Assembly (NCBI RefSeq): GCF_900109605.1
Contig: NZ_FOAM01000018.1
Coordinates: 51,244 to 115,243 of the forward strand
DNA length: 64,000 nt
From: Xaviernesmea oryzae
Lineage (GTDB): Bacteria; Pseudomonadota; Alphaproteobacteria; Rhizobiales; Rhizobiaceae
Reading direction: 5' to 3'
Below the pieces are notes generated by a model that was not told where the DNA came from, searched no databases, and saw only the letters and a list, made by a program, of their open reading frames with translations. Positions 1 through 8,193 of the stretch are shown here, one piece after another. Each line of letters starts with the position of its first letter. Position 1 is the stretch's first letter. The translations under genes and the position numbers were made by a program.

Positions 1-324
1 GACACCACGCCCGGCCCCTTGCACGATGCCGACGAGGGTGGCGGAAGGCGGCGTGGTCATTTCCACCACCAGTGGCGGGGCCGCAGGGGTCTCCGTCGGC
101 GGCTCCTCGACGACCGGCGGCGGTGGTGGCGGTGGCTGCGGAGGGCGACGGTCGGGCACGAAGAGGGGCCGCTCACGCGTCGCGCTTAAGGCCTCGAGGC
201 TCAGAGGCGCAATGGGCGATGCCTCCGTGTCAGGCGCGTCGGTCTCAGCCAAAGCGTCGGTGAACGCGGTAAGCAGCAACATGCCACAAAGCGCGATACC
301 CGGTCCTTTGAAGCGCCAAGTCAT
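1..324 (-). CDS. gspN: Type II secretion protein GspN/GspC-like, partial (C-terminus beyond window)
   Basis: The first 108 codons of a gene that runs off the left edge are present. The ATG at 324 overlaps the gspM stop (ATGA), so it is translationally coupled as the last visible T2SS gene. The protein has an N-terminal hydrophobic signal/anchor (about residues 8-26, ending ADALAE-like), then a short segment ALSATRERPLFVPDRRPP, a proline-rich linker with seven consecutive prolines, and a second segment beginning ATLVGIVQG. The pattern of an inner-membrane anchor, a Pro-rich linker and an 'RPLF' motif followed by an HR-like domain is typical of the short GspN/GspC-type proteins encoded at the end of alphaproteobacterial T2SS operons, which link the inner-membrane platform to the secretin. 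The name GspN rather than GspC is by position and is uncertain. Confidence 0.72.
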   Translation of the reverse strand, partial: MTWRFKGPGIALCGMLLLTAFTDALAETDAPDTEASPIAPLSLEALSATRERPLFVPDRRPPQPPPPPPPVVEEPPTETPAAPPLVVEMTTPPSATLVGIVQGAGRGV

Positions 325-911
325 GGCGCCCTCCAATAGCCGTGCAGCGCCATGACGAGATGCAGCAAAGGATCGCTGTCGGATTGTCCGTCGAGCTGGC
401 GTGCCGGCGTGAGTTGCAGTCGGTCGACGATCATCACCGGATGGCCGGTCTCGATGGCAAAGAGAATCGCCTGTGCATCCTCGATCCTGGCATCGAACGT
501 CACGTCAAGCCTGATCGGCCGAAGCCCGGCGCCGGTCGCCTGCGCATTTTCGATCTCGTTGTCCGCGCGGCCTTCCGCATTGGGCTCGGTGGAAAGAACC
601 TCGGCGCCGCGATTCTGGACGATGTCGATCACCGCGCCCTGCAGCGCCGCCGCGGCAATGGTGGGGCTCTCGCCGGGCAGAACAGCGCCAGAGCCTTCCG
701 GCGCGGATTTCGCGGGAGCGGCGGCAGCAAGCGTCTTGTCGATCGCGCGCTGCAGGCTGTCCGCAAGTCCCTCGCGCGCGGCAATTTCATCGCCCGATAC
801 GCGGATGGCCAGAAGATCGGTAGCCAGCAGGCCGGTCCCGACAAGAAGCACCGCGAGAAGAAGCGCGACGCTCGGCAAGGGACGCCAGGCAGCATGTGTA
901 GCCGCGCTCAT
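321..911 (-). CDS. gspM: Type II secretion protein GspM (inner-membrane platform)
   Basis: The protein has 196 residues with one N-terminal transmembrane segment (about residues 13-35) and a periplasmic part with a short coiled region followed by a ferredoxin-like fold (LRPIRLDVTFDARIEDAQAIL...). GspM pairs with GspL in the inner-membrane assembly platform. The sequence is divergent and fits the short 'T2SSM_b' type; the call rests on topology, length and its place between gspL and gspN. The ATG at 911 overlaps the gspL stop, and the stop overlaps the start of the next gene, so the three are translationally coupled. No catalytic residues are expected. Confidence 0.75.
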   Translation of the reverse strand: MSAATHAAWRPLPSVALLLAVLLVGTGLLATDLLAIRVSGDEIAAREGLADSLQRAIDKTLAAAAPAKSAPEGSGAVLPGESPTIAAAALQGAVIDIVQNRGAEVLSTEPNAEGRADNEIENAQATGAGLRPIRLDVTFDARIEDAQAILFAIETGHPVMIVDRLQLTPARQLDGQSDSDPLLHLVMALHGYWRAP

Positions 912-2026
912 GACCGGCCTCCGGCGCTATCGCGCTTTACCGGGCTGGCGGCGGGGCCGGCACTGGTCACCCGCATCTCGATGAAGAAGCGTTGGCCCTG
1001 CTGATCTTCCCGCTTGGTGGTCGGCGCGTAGAAATGCGCCTCGGAGAAGAGGCCGGATCGCTCGATCAGGGGGATCAAGGCAGCGACATCCTCCGTTGAG
1101 ATGCCGGCAAGGCGCACGCGGTCGCCTTCAAACGTTAGATCCGTGACATAGGCGCTGTCAGGCAATAAGGCGGAGAGGCGATCGAGCCGGACGATCGCGG
1201 GCGGCAGCGGCGCGGGGGGTATCTGCATCGCGTCCCCCTCGCCCGTGGCGCGCCGCGCCGTGATGGCAGCCATCTGCCGCCGCTTTGCCGCAATGGCCTG
1301 GTCGAGCGTGTCGAGCCGGGCCTGCTGCCCGGCCTGGATCCAGGCAGTCGCACCCAGGCCGGCGACGACGCCGATGACCACCACAGCGACAGTCCCTCCC
1401 GTCAGCCGCCGCATCTGCTGCAGGCGTACGGCTTCGACCGCCGGCAGCGTCACGCTGCCGCGCACACCTGCCTCGGCCGATTTGGTGCCGTCAGGCTCGA
1501 TGCACAGACGGCGCAGCCCGGCGCCGATCAGCGGCGCGAGCGTCGGCTCGACCAGCCGGCGCAGCACGACGGTGATGGAGACGGCAAGCCGCTCCGGCCC
1601 GTCCGGCGCCGTCTCGGTCCGCGTCGTATAGAAGCAGTCCGCCGCACGCCAAGGTGTGACCCGCTCGATCTGGCGGCGGACATAGGCGTCAAGAAAGGGG
1701 CGGCTTTTGGTCGGCACCGGCGCCAGCGTCCGCTCGAGGATCCAGCCGTCGGGCACGCGCAGCCTGAGGTCGCTGCCCCGCAAGACCCGCAGCGCCGCCG
1801 CTGGTTCGAGGCGAACGCCGTCGACTTCGGCAATCAGCCGGCCGAGTGGCGGCTTGTCCGCCTCGCCTGCGCGGTGGAGCAGCCCGGCGGGGGCGCCCCC
1901 TTCGCCATCGAGCGACAGGATGATGACTGGCGCTGGGCGCAGGCGGTCGATGATGCGCAGCATGGCAAGCGCCAGCCCGTCGATCCAGCCGCGAACGGCG
2001 CCGTCAACGCCTCCGAGCGACGCCAT
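908..2026 (-). CDS. gspL: Type II secretion protein GspL (inner-membrane platform)
   Basis: The protein has 372 residues with a cytoplasmic N-terminal domain of actin-like GspL type, a single transmembrane helix at about residues 215-237 (TVAVVVIGVVAGLGATAWI), and a C-terminal periplasmic domain of PilN/GspL type. GspL recruits the GspE ATPase to the inner membrane and partners GspM. The reading frame is open further upstream to 2095, overlapping gspK, but the ATG at 2026 is preceded by CAGGGAG at good spacing, so I chose that start; this leaves 28 bases after gspK. It is translationally coupled to gspM by an ATGA overlap. Confidence 0.8.
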   Translation of the reverse strand: MASLGGVDGAVRGWIDGLALAMLRIIDRLRPAPVIILSLDGEGGAPAGLLHRAGEADKPPLGRLIAEVDGVRLEPAAALRVLRGSDLRLRVPDGWILERTLAPVPTKSRPFLDAYVRRQIERVTPWRAADCFYTTRTETAPDGPERLAVSITVVLRRLVEPTLAPLIGAGLRRLCIEPDGTKSAEAGVRGSVTLPAVEAVRLQQMRRLTGGTVAVVVIGVVAGLGATAWIQAGQQARLDTLDQAIAAKRRQMAAITARRATGEGDAMQIPPAPLPPAIVRLDRLSALLPDSAYVTDLTFEGDRVRLAGISTEDVAALIPLIERSGLFSEAHFYAPTTKREDQQGQRFFIEMRVTSAGPAASPVKRDSAGGRS

Positions 2027-2054
2027 CAGAGATCTCCCTGTCTGAGCGAGCCCA

Positions 2055-3062
2055 TCATGGCAGCAATGTCCAATCCAGAAGATCCGCCGCAGCAAAATCG
2101 CCCGACGGCACGCACAGCACGCCGGTATGGCGGCGGATCAGACCATCCACCTCGACCGTGACGTCGAGGCGCACGCCGCTCGCGGTCTTGGCCGTGCTGG
2201 CAACAAAGCTCTGCATGGAGGACGGAAATTGCGACGGAGTCGCTGCGTCAGGCTCGCGCTCGGCTTGTTGTGCCAGAAAAGCCGTTGCGCGGCCTGCATC
2301 GCCTTCCATCAGGGCCGCGACAATCGGCAGGGAGGCAATGCCCGGATCGATCGGGCCGCTTCCGGCACAGGGGCTGAAGAGCGGCGCGATGCGCGCGAAG
2401 ACCTCGGGCGTGATACCGGGAAGGCTCATCAGCGCAGCAAGGCTTTGGGGCCGCGGCTGGCTGACGGATGTTGGCGCCGTGACGGCACCCTGCGCGCCGC
2501 TGGGCGGTGGCGGCGGTGCAAAGCCCATATGCGCAGCCTTCCGGCCCATGCCGCCATTGCCGGTGATCGTCGGGTCGCTCAGGGCGATCGACGACGTCAA
2601 CAGGCCGGCCTGGCGTTCGCTCAAGCCGGCGCCGAGAAGAACGGCATTCAGCAGCGGCGGCGCCGCGCGATGCCAATCGATACGGCCATTTTCGGACAGA
2701 AAATCCACCGTCAGGGACGCCGCGCCCAGCCTGTAGCGCAACTGGCCGCGCCGCTGCGCCACGCTGTCGAGCGCCGATATCTCGGCCCGCGCGAGATCGA
2801 TGGCCGCGCGCGAAGCTTCGTCCGCCACGACCTCGCGCACGAATAGCCGCGCGGCCTCGCTTGTGGCATGCGCGGAGCGCAAGGCGGCTCCGGCAACGGC
2901 CGCCAGCAGCGCCACGGCAACGAGGACCAGCAGCAGGGCAGCGCCTGCTTCGCCTTTGCGCGATCGACCGGCCCTGAGGAGACTGGAAGCGCGGCTGCGT
3001 CTTGCCCCATCGGCGCCAAGCGGGGCCGGGAAGCCATGCGGGGCGAGGCCGGCGCGTGCCAT
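2055..3062 (-). CDS. gspK: Type II secretion minor pseudopilin GspK
   Basis: The protein has 335 residues. A long basic leader is followed by a prepilin-type site, EAG|AALLLVLVAVALLAAV, at about residues 38-56. The usual glutamate at +5 of the mature protein is absent (Leu instead), which is characteristic of GspK, the tip pseudopilin. The large alpha-helical domain that marks GspK follows, with the conserved pattern SENGRIDWHRAAPPLL...LLTSSIALSDP. GspK caps the pseudopilus with GspI and GspJ. The gene starts 10 bases after the gspD stop. The leader of about 40 residues is longer than usual and the true start could lie slightly downstream, but no better ATG is visible. Confidence 0.85.
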   Translation of the reverse strand: MARAGLAPHGFPAPLGADGARRSRASSLLRAGRSRKGEAGAALLLVLVAVALLAAVAGAALRSAHATSEAARLFVREVVADEASRAAIDLARAEISALDSVAQRRGQLRYRLGAASLTVDFLSENGRIDWHRAAPPLLNAVLLGAGLSERQAGLLTSSIALSDPTITGNGGMGRKAAHMGFAPPPPPSGAQGAVTAPTSVSQPRPQSLAALMSLPGITPEVFARIAPLFSPCAGSGPIDPGIASLPIVAALMEGDAGRATAFLAQQAEREPDAATPSQFPSSMQSFVASTAKTASGVRLDVTVEVDGLIRRHTGVLCVPSGDFAAADLLDWTLLP

Positions 3063-3072
3063 CGGCTGAACC

Positions 3073-5346
3073 CTAACCGCGCGGACGGCGATAGGCCGAA
3101 TTCAGTGCATCCAGGCGCGCACGGAATTGCTCGGCGGCGGCCTGTGCATCGAACTGATCGTGGATCACCTGCGGCTTGATGAAGATCACCAGCTCGTTGC
3201 GCTCGGCGTGATTGTCATGCGTCGAGAGAAGCTCGCCCAGGAAGCCCCAGTTCTGCGAGCCCGGCAGGCCGGAGCGGCCATTGGTGGTCTTGTTGCTGAT
3301 CAGGCCGGCGAGCATCACGGTCTGGCCGCTGGGCACGGCGATCTGGCTCTTCACCCGGCGCTGGGAGATGGTGGGCGTCAGGCCGTCGCGGCCACCGGAA
3401 TTGTCGACCACATTCGAAATCTCCTGCTGGATATCGAGCGTCACCACCCCATCCGCACCGACGCGCGGCGCAACGTTGAGGATGATGCCCGTGTCCTTAT
3501 AGGTGATGTTGTTGATGACGGGCGCGCTGGTGCTGTCGGTCGATTGCGAGCTCTGCGTCTTGATGGCCACCTGGTTTCCGACCTGCAGGCTGGCCGTCTG
3601 GTTGTCCAACACCACGAGCGACGGCGACGAGAGAATCTTCACGCTGGTCAGGGCATGCAGCGCGTTCAGCACGATGCGCGGGCTGACGGTGGACCCGAGG
3701 ATCAGATTGCCGCCGGGCACGACGGCATTGACCAGTGGCGAGCTGGAGGAACTGGTGAAGCCGCCCGCGCCATTGCCGGTGCCCAGCCCGAGATTTCGGC
3801 TCTCCAGATAGGCCTGGACACCATATTGCAACTGGTTGGTCAGCGCCACCTCGGCAATGGTCGCCTCAATCGCCACCTGCTCCGGCGCCTGATCGATCTG
3901 GCGGATGGTGGCCTCGATGAAGCGATATTGCTCCTTGCTGGAATAGATCAGCAGCGAATTGTTGATCGTATCCGCCGTGATCCGCACCGCATCATTGCCT
4001 CCGCCCGAGGAGGCGGAGGATGCAGGGCCCATGGCAAGGCTGGCGCCATGGGTGTCGATGCCGGCCGCCGCCGGGTCCTGGCCCGCCGAAGCGGTCAGAA
4101 CGCCGGAGCGCGCATTGCCTTCGCCAGTCTGCACATCCTTGCCCTGCTCGCTGGCGGAAGAAGGCTGCAGCGCGTCGCGGTCGGAGGTGCCGACTGGCGT
4201 GCTGCCGGATCGGCCGGAGAAAATGTCGTTCAACATGCCCGCCACCTTCGCGGCCGGCGCATAGCGCAGCTTATAGACCTTGACGCCGACTGCGGCCGGA
4301 TCGAGGCGATCGAGCCGCTGGATCCAACGGCCCGCCGATTTCAGCATCTCGTTGCTGCGCGCAATCACCAGCACCGCGCTCATGCGGTCCATCGGCTGGA
4401 ACTGCACCTGACCCTGCGCCCAGCCGCCCTCGCCTGAAGACGCGATCTTCTGCATTTCACCGACGACGGTTTCCGGCGAGGAGTTGGCCAGCGGAAAAAT
4501 GCCGACCGATTGCGCGCGCATGATGTCGATATCGATGGCGGCGGCGGCATCGAGCGCCGCGCGCCGCTCGGCCGTTGTGCCCATCACCAGCACGATGCCG
4601 CTCGCCGGATCGGGTCGGATGGCGCCGGCTTTGGTGACGAAATTCTCCATCAGCTTGGCCAGCGTCGCCACCGAGACATATTTGACCGGGATGACGGTGA
4701 CGCCATAGCCGCCAGAGGCGCTGCCGACCTCCAGCCGGCTGCCGCCGATTCCATCAGGCGAAGGGACGACACGATAGACCCCGCCGCTGTTGACGATCGT
4801 GGCATCTACGCTCTTCAGCGCGGTTTCCAGCACCGGGATCAGGCTTGCCTTGGAAACGGGGCGCGCGGAGGAAATCGACACCGAGCCGGACACGCGGCCA
4901 TCCACCGTATAATTGGCCTTCAGCACATCGCCCATCACGGCTTTGATGACGGCGGCCACATCGGCATTCTCGAAATTCAAGAGATAGCCTTCTCCCGAAG
5001 CGGAGATACCCGGCTCGGCGCTGCTGCGCATGCGCGCCTCCGTGCCGGGGTAAAGCTCCGCGCCGCGCGCGCCAGCACTCCCGCCGCCGCCAAGAACGGT
5101 GCCGCTGCGGGTGCGGGCGCCGGTGCGCGCATTCAGGTCGTCGGCGCCGAAGCCGGTCGGCGCCTTGGCCGAGAGATAGTTGGGGTCAAGCGCGCTGTCG
5201 GCGGTGCAGCCGGAAAGGCTGAGGGACAGCAGAGCCGCAAGCACGAGAACCGGAAGCAGCGCCACCCAGGCAAGACAATGGCTAAACCGTGCAGATGGAT
5301 CGACCGGCCGGTTGGCGAACAGGCCATGATGCTGGCGCGTGGGCAT
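3073..5346 (-). CDS. gspD: Type II secretion outer-membrane secretin GspD
   Basis: The protein has about 757 residues. The N-terminal segment ends in a lipobox-like LSLSGC (Cys47 from this start), so the secretin may itself be a lipoprotein, consistent with no separate pilotin gene being visible. Domains in order are N0 (YLLNFENADVAAVIKAVMG), two or three N1/N2-type KH-like repeats with a Gly/Ser-rich insertion (about 390-470), and the C-terminal secretin beta-barrel with EQVAIEATIAEVALTN, VLDNQTASLQVGNQVAI and TVMLAGLIS. It forms the outer-membrane exit channel. The frame is open to a TTG at 5517; ATGs lie at 5412 and 5346. I chose 5346 because it gives the most plausible lipoprotein leader, but no start has a convincing ribosome-binding site. 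Confidence 0.92.
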   Translation of the reverse strand: MPTRQHHGLFANRPVDPSARFSHCLAWVALLPVLVLAALLSLSLSGCTADSALDPNYLSAKAPTGFGADDLNARTGARTRSGTVLGGGGSAGARGAELYPGTEARMRSSAEPGISASGEGYLLNFENADVAAVIKAVMGDVLKANYTVDGRVSGSVSISSARPVSKASLIPVLETALKSVDATIVNSGGVYRVVPSPDGIGGSRLEVGSASGGYGVTVIPVKYVSVATLAKLMENFVTKAGAIRPDPASGIVLVMGTTAERRAALDAAAAIDIDIMRAQSVGIFPLANSSPETVVGEMQKIASSGEGGWAQGQVQFQPMDRMSAVLVIARSNEMLKSAGRWIQRLDRLDPAAVGVKVYKLRYAPAAKVAGMLNDIFSGRSGSTPVGTSDRDALQPSSASEQGKDVQTGEGNARSGVLTASAGQDPAAAGIDTHGASLAMGPASSASSGGGNDAVRITADTINNSLLIYSSKEQYRFIEATIRQIDQAPEQVAIEATIAEVALTNQLQYGVQAYLESRNLGLGTGNGAGGFTSSSSSPLVNAVVPGGNLILGSTVSPRIVLNALHALTSVKILSSPSLVVLDNQTASLQVGNQVAIKTQSSQSTDSTSAPVINNITYKDTGIILNVAPRVGADGVVTLDIQQEISNVVDNSGGRDGLTPTISQRRVKSQIAVPSGQTVMLAGLISNKTTNGRSGLPGSQNWGFLGELLSTHDNHAERNELVIFIKPQVIHDQFDAQAAAEQFRARLDALNSAYRRPRG

Positions 5347-5782
5347 GGCCGAGGCGCTTCCGGCAGGAGCCCGGACCTGAACTGGCCTGAAACTGGACGG
5401 AACCAAACACATTCTCCCAACGCGAAACCTGTCCGCGCGCAGCTCTCGGCAAGACGATGATGAAGGGAGCGGGCAATAAGCGAGCACATGCTCGCCTCGC
5501 CCTTGTCCGGCCCTCAACGTCCGGACCTCAACAGCCAGACCGCGCGGTGATGGGGAAACACACCCTCCCGATGCATCGGCGCGGTGGGTGTCGTCATGGC
5601 CATCCGGCTTTCACCGTCTCCACCCCGTCGATAATCTGCGAAATTGACTATGATCTTGTCAAGATAGCGCTGAAGTCGCCGGCTGCGCGCAAATTGCTAC
5701 ACAACCGCTGTACGCATCGCCATTTGTCCGTGCTCACGCATCGCCGGAGCCGGCATTGTGGCCCTTGTCGGCTGCGGCGCCC
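5347..5782 (-). promoter_or_regulatory. gspJ-gspD spacer with candidate promoter and ATCTTG-T-CAAGAT palindrome
   Basis: The spacer is 436 bases with no convincing gene other than a possible N-terminal extension of gspD (up to 5517). At 5653-5665 there is a perfect 13-base palindrome, ATCTTG-T-CAAGAT. Read on the minus strand it contains a TTGACA -35-like hexamer (5657-5662) facing gspD. A second promoter inside the T2SS operon, possibly with an operator over its -35, is plausible. The -10 region is weak. Confidence 0.4.
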
Positions 5783-6514
5783 TTATTGCACCTCAGGACC
5801 AGCCGGCAGAGTAAGAGAAAGCAGACGCTTGTCATCTTTGCCCTCGCCGAAGCTTATCCACAGTTCGATGATCGACGGCAGGTCCGGGCGCGCCTCCCAG
5901 CGGGCTCTGCGCTCGCCATTGCGGTCGACAAAGATGAAACGCATGCTGACCGCCTGCGTGAGAACGGCATGGGGGTGGCCGAGGCTGCGCGGGTCGACAG
6001 TAGGACGCACGCGGTCGAATGCCGCAAACCGGCGCAGGAGATTGAGGCGCCCATCGGCGTCCTCGATGGTCAGCGCAACGGCCATCAGCGATGGCGACTT
6101 GCCAGGCTCTGTGAAGAGCCGGGGAAAGATCACCGATGTGGCATCGCCGCGAAACCAGAGCGGCGCATCCGCCTGTCCCTCTCCCTGTGGTTCTTCGGCT
6201 CTCCGCTCCGGCGTCGCCGGCAGCCGCGCCAGGCTCTCCAGCTCAAGGCCGAGGCTCACGCGCGCGCGCGTCACCTCATCCAGCCGCTCGCCGCGTGCGA
6301 TCGTCAGTGACCAGCGCGACAGCGAAGTCGAGACGATGGGCAAAAACAAGGCGACCAGCAGGGCGGTGATGGCCAGGGCTGCCAAGAGCTCCACCAGCGC
6401 GAAGCCGGAGTGCCCAGCGCTACCGGTACGCGCCAAAACCCGGCCAGAACCGTGGCCGCGCCTTCCCACACCAAGCCTATAGCGCGCGCGCGCTCGCTCG
6501 GCCGCAGGCGCCAC
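5783..6514 (-). CDS. gspJ: Type II secretion minor pseudopilin GspJ
   Basis: The protein has 243 residues. The prepilin cleavage motif SG|FALVELLAALAITALLVALFLP lies at about residues 36-58 with the conserved glutamate at +5. The rest is a mixed alpha/beta globular domain ending in a strand-rich region (SIIELWISFGEGKDDKRLL). GspJ forms the pseudopilus tip with GspI and GspK. The start is GTG at 6514, two bases after the gspI stop, preceded by GGAATAGGA overlapping the gspI stop, so coupling to gspI is likely. The leader before the cleavage site is long (about 36 residues) and rich in Arg and Gly. Confidence 0.85.
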   Translation of the reverse strand: MAPAAERARARYRLGVGRRGHGSGRVLARTGSAGHSGFALVELLAALAITALLVALFLPIVSTSLSRWSLTIARGERLDEVTRARVSLGLELESLARLPATPERRAEEPQGEGQADAPLWFRGDATSVIFPRLFTEPGKSPSLMAVALTIEDADGRLNLLRRFAAFDRVRPTVDPRSLGHPHAVLTQAVSMRFIFVDRNGERRARWEARPDLPSIIELWISFGEGKDDKRLLSLTLPAGPEVQ

Positions 6515-6516
6515 TC

Positions 6517-7140
6517 CTATTCCGCCTTTGCCAAAAGGCTCGCCAATTGCAGATGGCGACCGGAGGGAGACTGCACGTCGAGATCGATCTTGTAGAGCGT
6601 GATCGGGTTCATGGCTTGCGCCGGCGTGCCGCTTGGCGCACGGCCAAGACGATCGCCGCCCGAGCCCGCCTCATCTGCTCCTGCCTCACCGATCGGCAGG
6701 GCGCGAACCGACGCCGTCCAGCGATAGGCGCCGTCGATGCCATCGAAATCAGGTGTCTGGCCGATGGTCGGCTGCAGCCGCAGCCGATCCATGATCGAGC
6801 CGGCAGCGAGCGTGATCGTGACGCTGTCCTCGGCCTGGGCCGCGCTGCGCGCTGTCAACGAAAAGGCCTGGATCAACACGGCACCTGCCACCGCCGCGAC
6901 CCCAAGGGCGGCAAGACATTCGAACAGCGCGAAGCCCGCCTCATCGCCACGCCTGAACCGGCGAGATGGGGCCTGGAGGGGAGCGCGACGTGACGTGATG
7001 GCTAGATGAACAGATGGGCGAAAGCGGCGAACAAGCAAGAGCGCATCCGTTGCCGGCAGAACACGGGATGTGCGCTTGAAAGCCCACAGACGTCCGGCGG
7101 GCGGCGGCTCGGGACCGTCAGGATTTCTGAATCGAGACAT
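6517..7140 (-). CDS. gspI: Type II secretion minor pseudopilin GspI
   Basis: The protein has 207 residues with the prepilin motif AG|FALFECLAALGVAAVAGAVLIQAF at about 68-90 and glutamate at +5. The globular part is short and ends RHLQLASLLAKAE. The match to GspI (short minor pseudopilin, partner of GspJ and GspK at the tip) is by motif and gene order. The ATG at 7140 overlaps the end of gspH by 23 bases. The predicted leader of about 67 residues is much longer than a normal prepilin leader and there is no closer ATG, so a non-ATG start inside the leader is possible. Confidence 0.82.
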   Translation of the reverse strand: MSRFRNPDGPEPPPAGRLWAFKRTSRVLPATDALLLVRRFRPSVHLAITSRRAPLQAPSRRFRRGDEAGFALFECLAALGVAAVAGAVLIQAFSLTARSAAQAEDSVTITLAAGSIMDRLRLQPTIGQTPDFDGIDGAYRWTASVRALPIGEAGADEAGSGGDRLGRAPSGTPAQAMNPITLYKIDLDVQSPSGRHLQLASLLAKAE

Positions 7141-7576
7141 GGCCGCTATACCAATCGACGCGGATCTTCAGGCGCCGCTCGCCCTGCGCCAGTTGCATCA
7201 CAGCACCGCAGCTGCTGCCAGACGGCGAAAAGGTGATCGCCACACCGGATCCGGCCGCGCGGCAGCTCTCGGCCGCGATGAGATCGAGCGCCACGCCGGG
7301 CGGCATGGAAATCCGTCTTGCGCCGGCGCTGACGATCCCGCCGACGGGATCGACGATGGCTGCCGCTTCGCCATTGGTGGCAATGGCTACGCTGCGGGCC
7401 TGGACCAGAAGCGCGGCGATGTCGGCGGCCAGCGGCCCCAGCCGCATCGGCGAGGTCACGATGGTGAGCGCCGGCGTGACGATCATGGTGCCGAGCGCGA
7501 CCACCGCGAGCGCGGCAAGCGTCTCCACCAGCGTCATCCCTGCCTCAGTTCTCCCAGCTCTTGATGTCAGCCGCAT
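7118..7576 (-). CDS. gspH: Type II secretion minor pseudopilin GspH
   Basis: The protein has 152 residues. A short 12-residue leader ends in the prepilin site AG|MTLVETLAALAVVALGTMIVTPAL with glutamate at +5, followed by a GspH-type beta-rich domain (FSPSGSSCGAVMQLAQGERRLKIRVDWYSGHV). The frame is open to 7741, but the ATG at 7576 has GAGGGAGG eight bases upstream and gives a normal prepilin leader, so it is preferred. The start lies inside the end of gspG (32-base overlap). GspH is a minor pseudopilin near the pilus tip. Confidence 0.85.
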   Translation of the reverse strand: MRLTSRAGRTEAGMTLVETLAALAVVALGTMIVTPALTIVTSPMRLGPLAADIAALLVQARSVAIATNGEAAAIVDPVGGIVSAGARRISMPPGVALDLIAAESCRAAGSGVAITFSPSGSSCGAVMQLAQGERRLKIRVDWYSGHVSIQKS

Positions 7577-8006
7577 CGCCCGTGCCTCCCTCGGCGCCAT
7601 CGGCCCCAAGCGACAAGATCTCATAAGGTCGGCCCTGTCCCGGTGAGCGATAGATGTAATCGTGGTTCCAGGGATCCTTGGGCACATCATTGCCACGCAG
7701 ATAGGGTCCGTTCCAGCCCTTGGCATTGGCCGGCCTGACATAGACCGCCGCGAGCCCTTCGGCCGTGGTCGGATAGCGGCTCATATCGAGATAGAACATG
7801 TCGAGCCCGCTGGCGAAATTCTGCAGCTGGATGCGCGCCGTCTTCACCCGGGCATCGGAGAGCTGATTGAACACCTTCGGTGCCACCAGGCTTACAAGCA
7901 GGCCGATGATGACGAGTACGACCAGCATCTCGATCAGCGTGAAGCCGGCTTCTCTGCTACGACCCAGGCGCGCTGTGCGGCGCACCCTTTTCTCCTGCCT
8001 CATCAT
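7545..8006 (-). CDS. gspG: Type II secretion major pseudopilin GspG
   Basis: The protein has about 153 residues. The prepilin motif EAG|FTLIEMLVVLVIIGLLVSLVAP is followed by the invariant GspG pattern: ARIQLQNFASGLDMFYLDMSRYPTTAEGLAAV, then GWNGPYL, PKDPWNHDYIYRSPG and LGADGAEGGTGDAADI. The last part carries the acidic calcium-binding residues of the major pseudopilin. GspG polymerises into the pseudopilus that drives substrates through the secretin. The ATG at 8006 is preferred over an upstream TTG at 8057. A candidate promoter lies upstream in the 187-base gap after gspF, as expected for the most highly expressed subunit. Confidence 0.95.
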   Translation of the reverse strand: MMRQEKRVRRTARLGRSREAGFTLIEMLVVLVIIGLLVSLVAPKVFNQLSDARVKTARIQLQNFASGLDMFYLDMSRYPTTAEGLAAVYVRPANAKGWNGPYLRGNDVPKDPWNHDYIYRSPGQGRPYEILSLGADGAEGGTGDAADIKSWEN

Positions 8007-8118
8007 CCGCCTGTCCACCCATGCGATATTCTGTCTCGGCGTGCCCAGGCTACGCAAGGTCGCAACGCCGTGTCCGCCTGCTCGTGTCCGCAGGACAGAG
8101 CAAGATCATCCTAATATT

Positions 8119-8124
8119 GTCAAG
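8119..8124 (-). promoter_or_regulatory. Candidate -35 hexamer (TTGACA) upstream of gspG
   Basis: On the minus strand TTGACA sits inside CTTGACAATATT, about 113 bases upstream of the gspG ATG. The core TTGTCAA (plus strand) also occurs in the palindrome upstream of gspD at 5653-5665. The -10 region is not clear. The 187-base gap between gspF and gspG shows no other gene. Confidence 0.35.
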
Positions 8125-8193
8125 TTAAATGCCGGTCATACTGGCTCTTGCGGCCGTCGATCCCGAGCTTTCAGGCGGGTGTTCGACCTGCCA

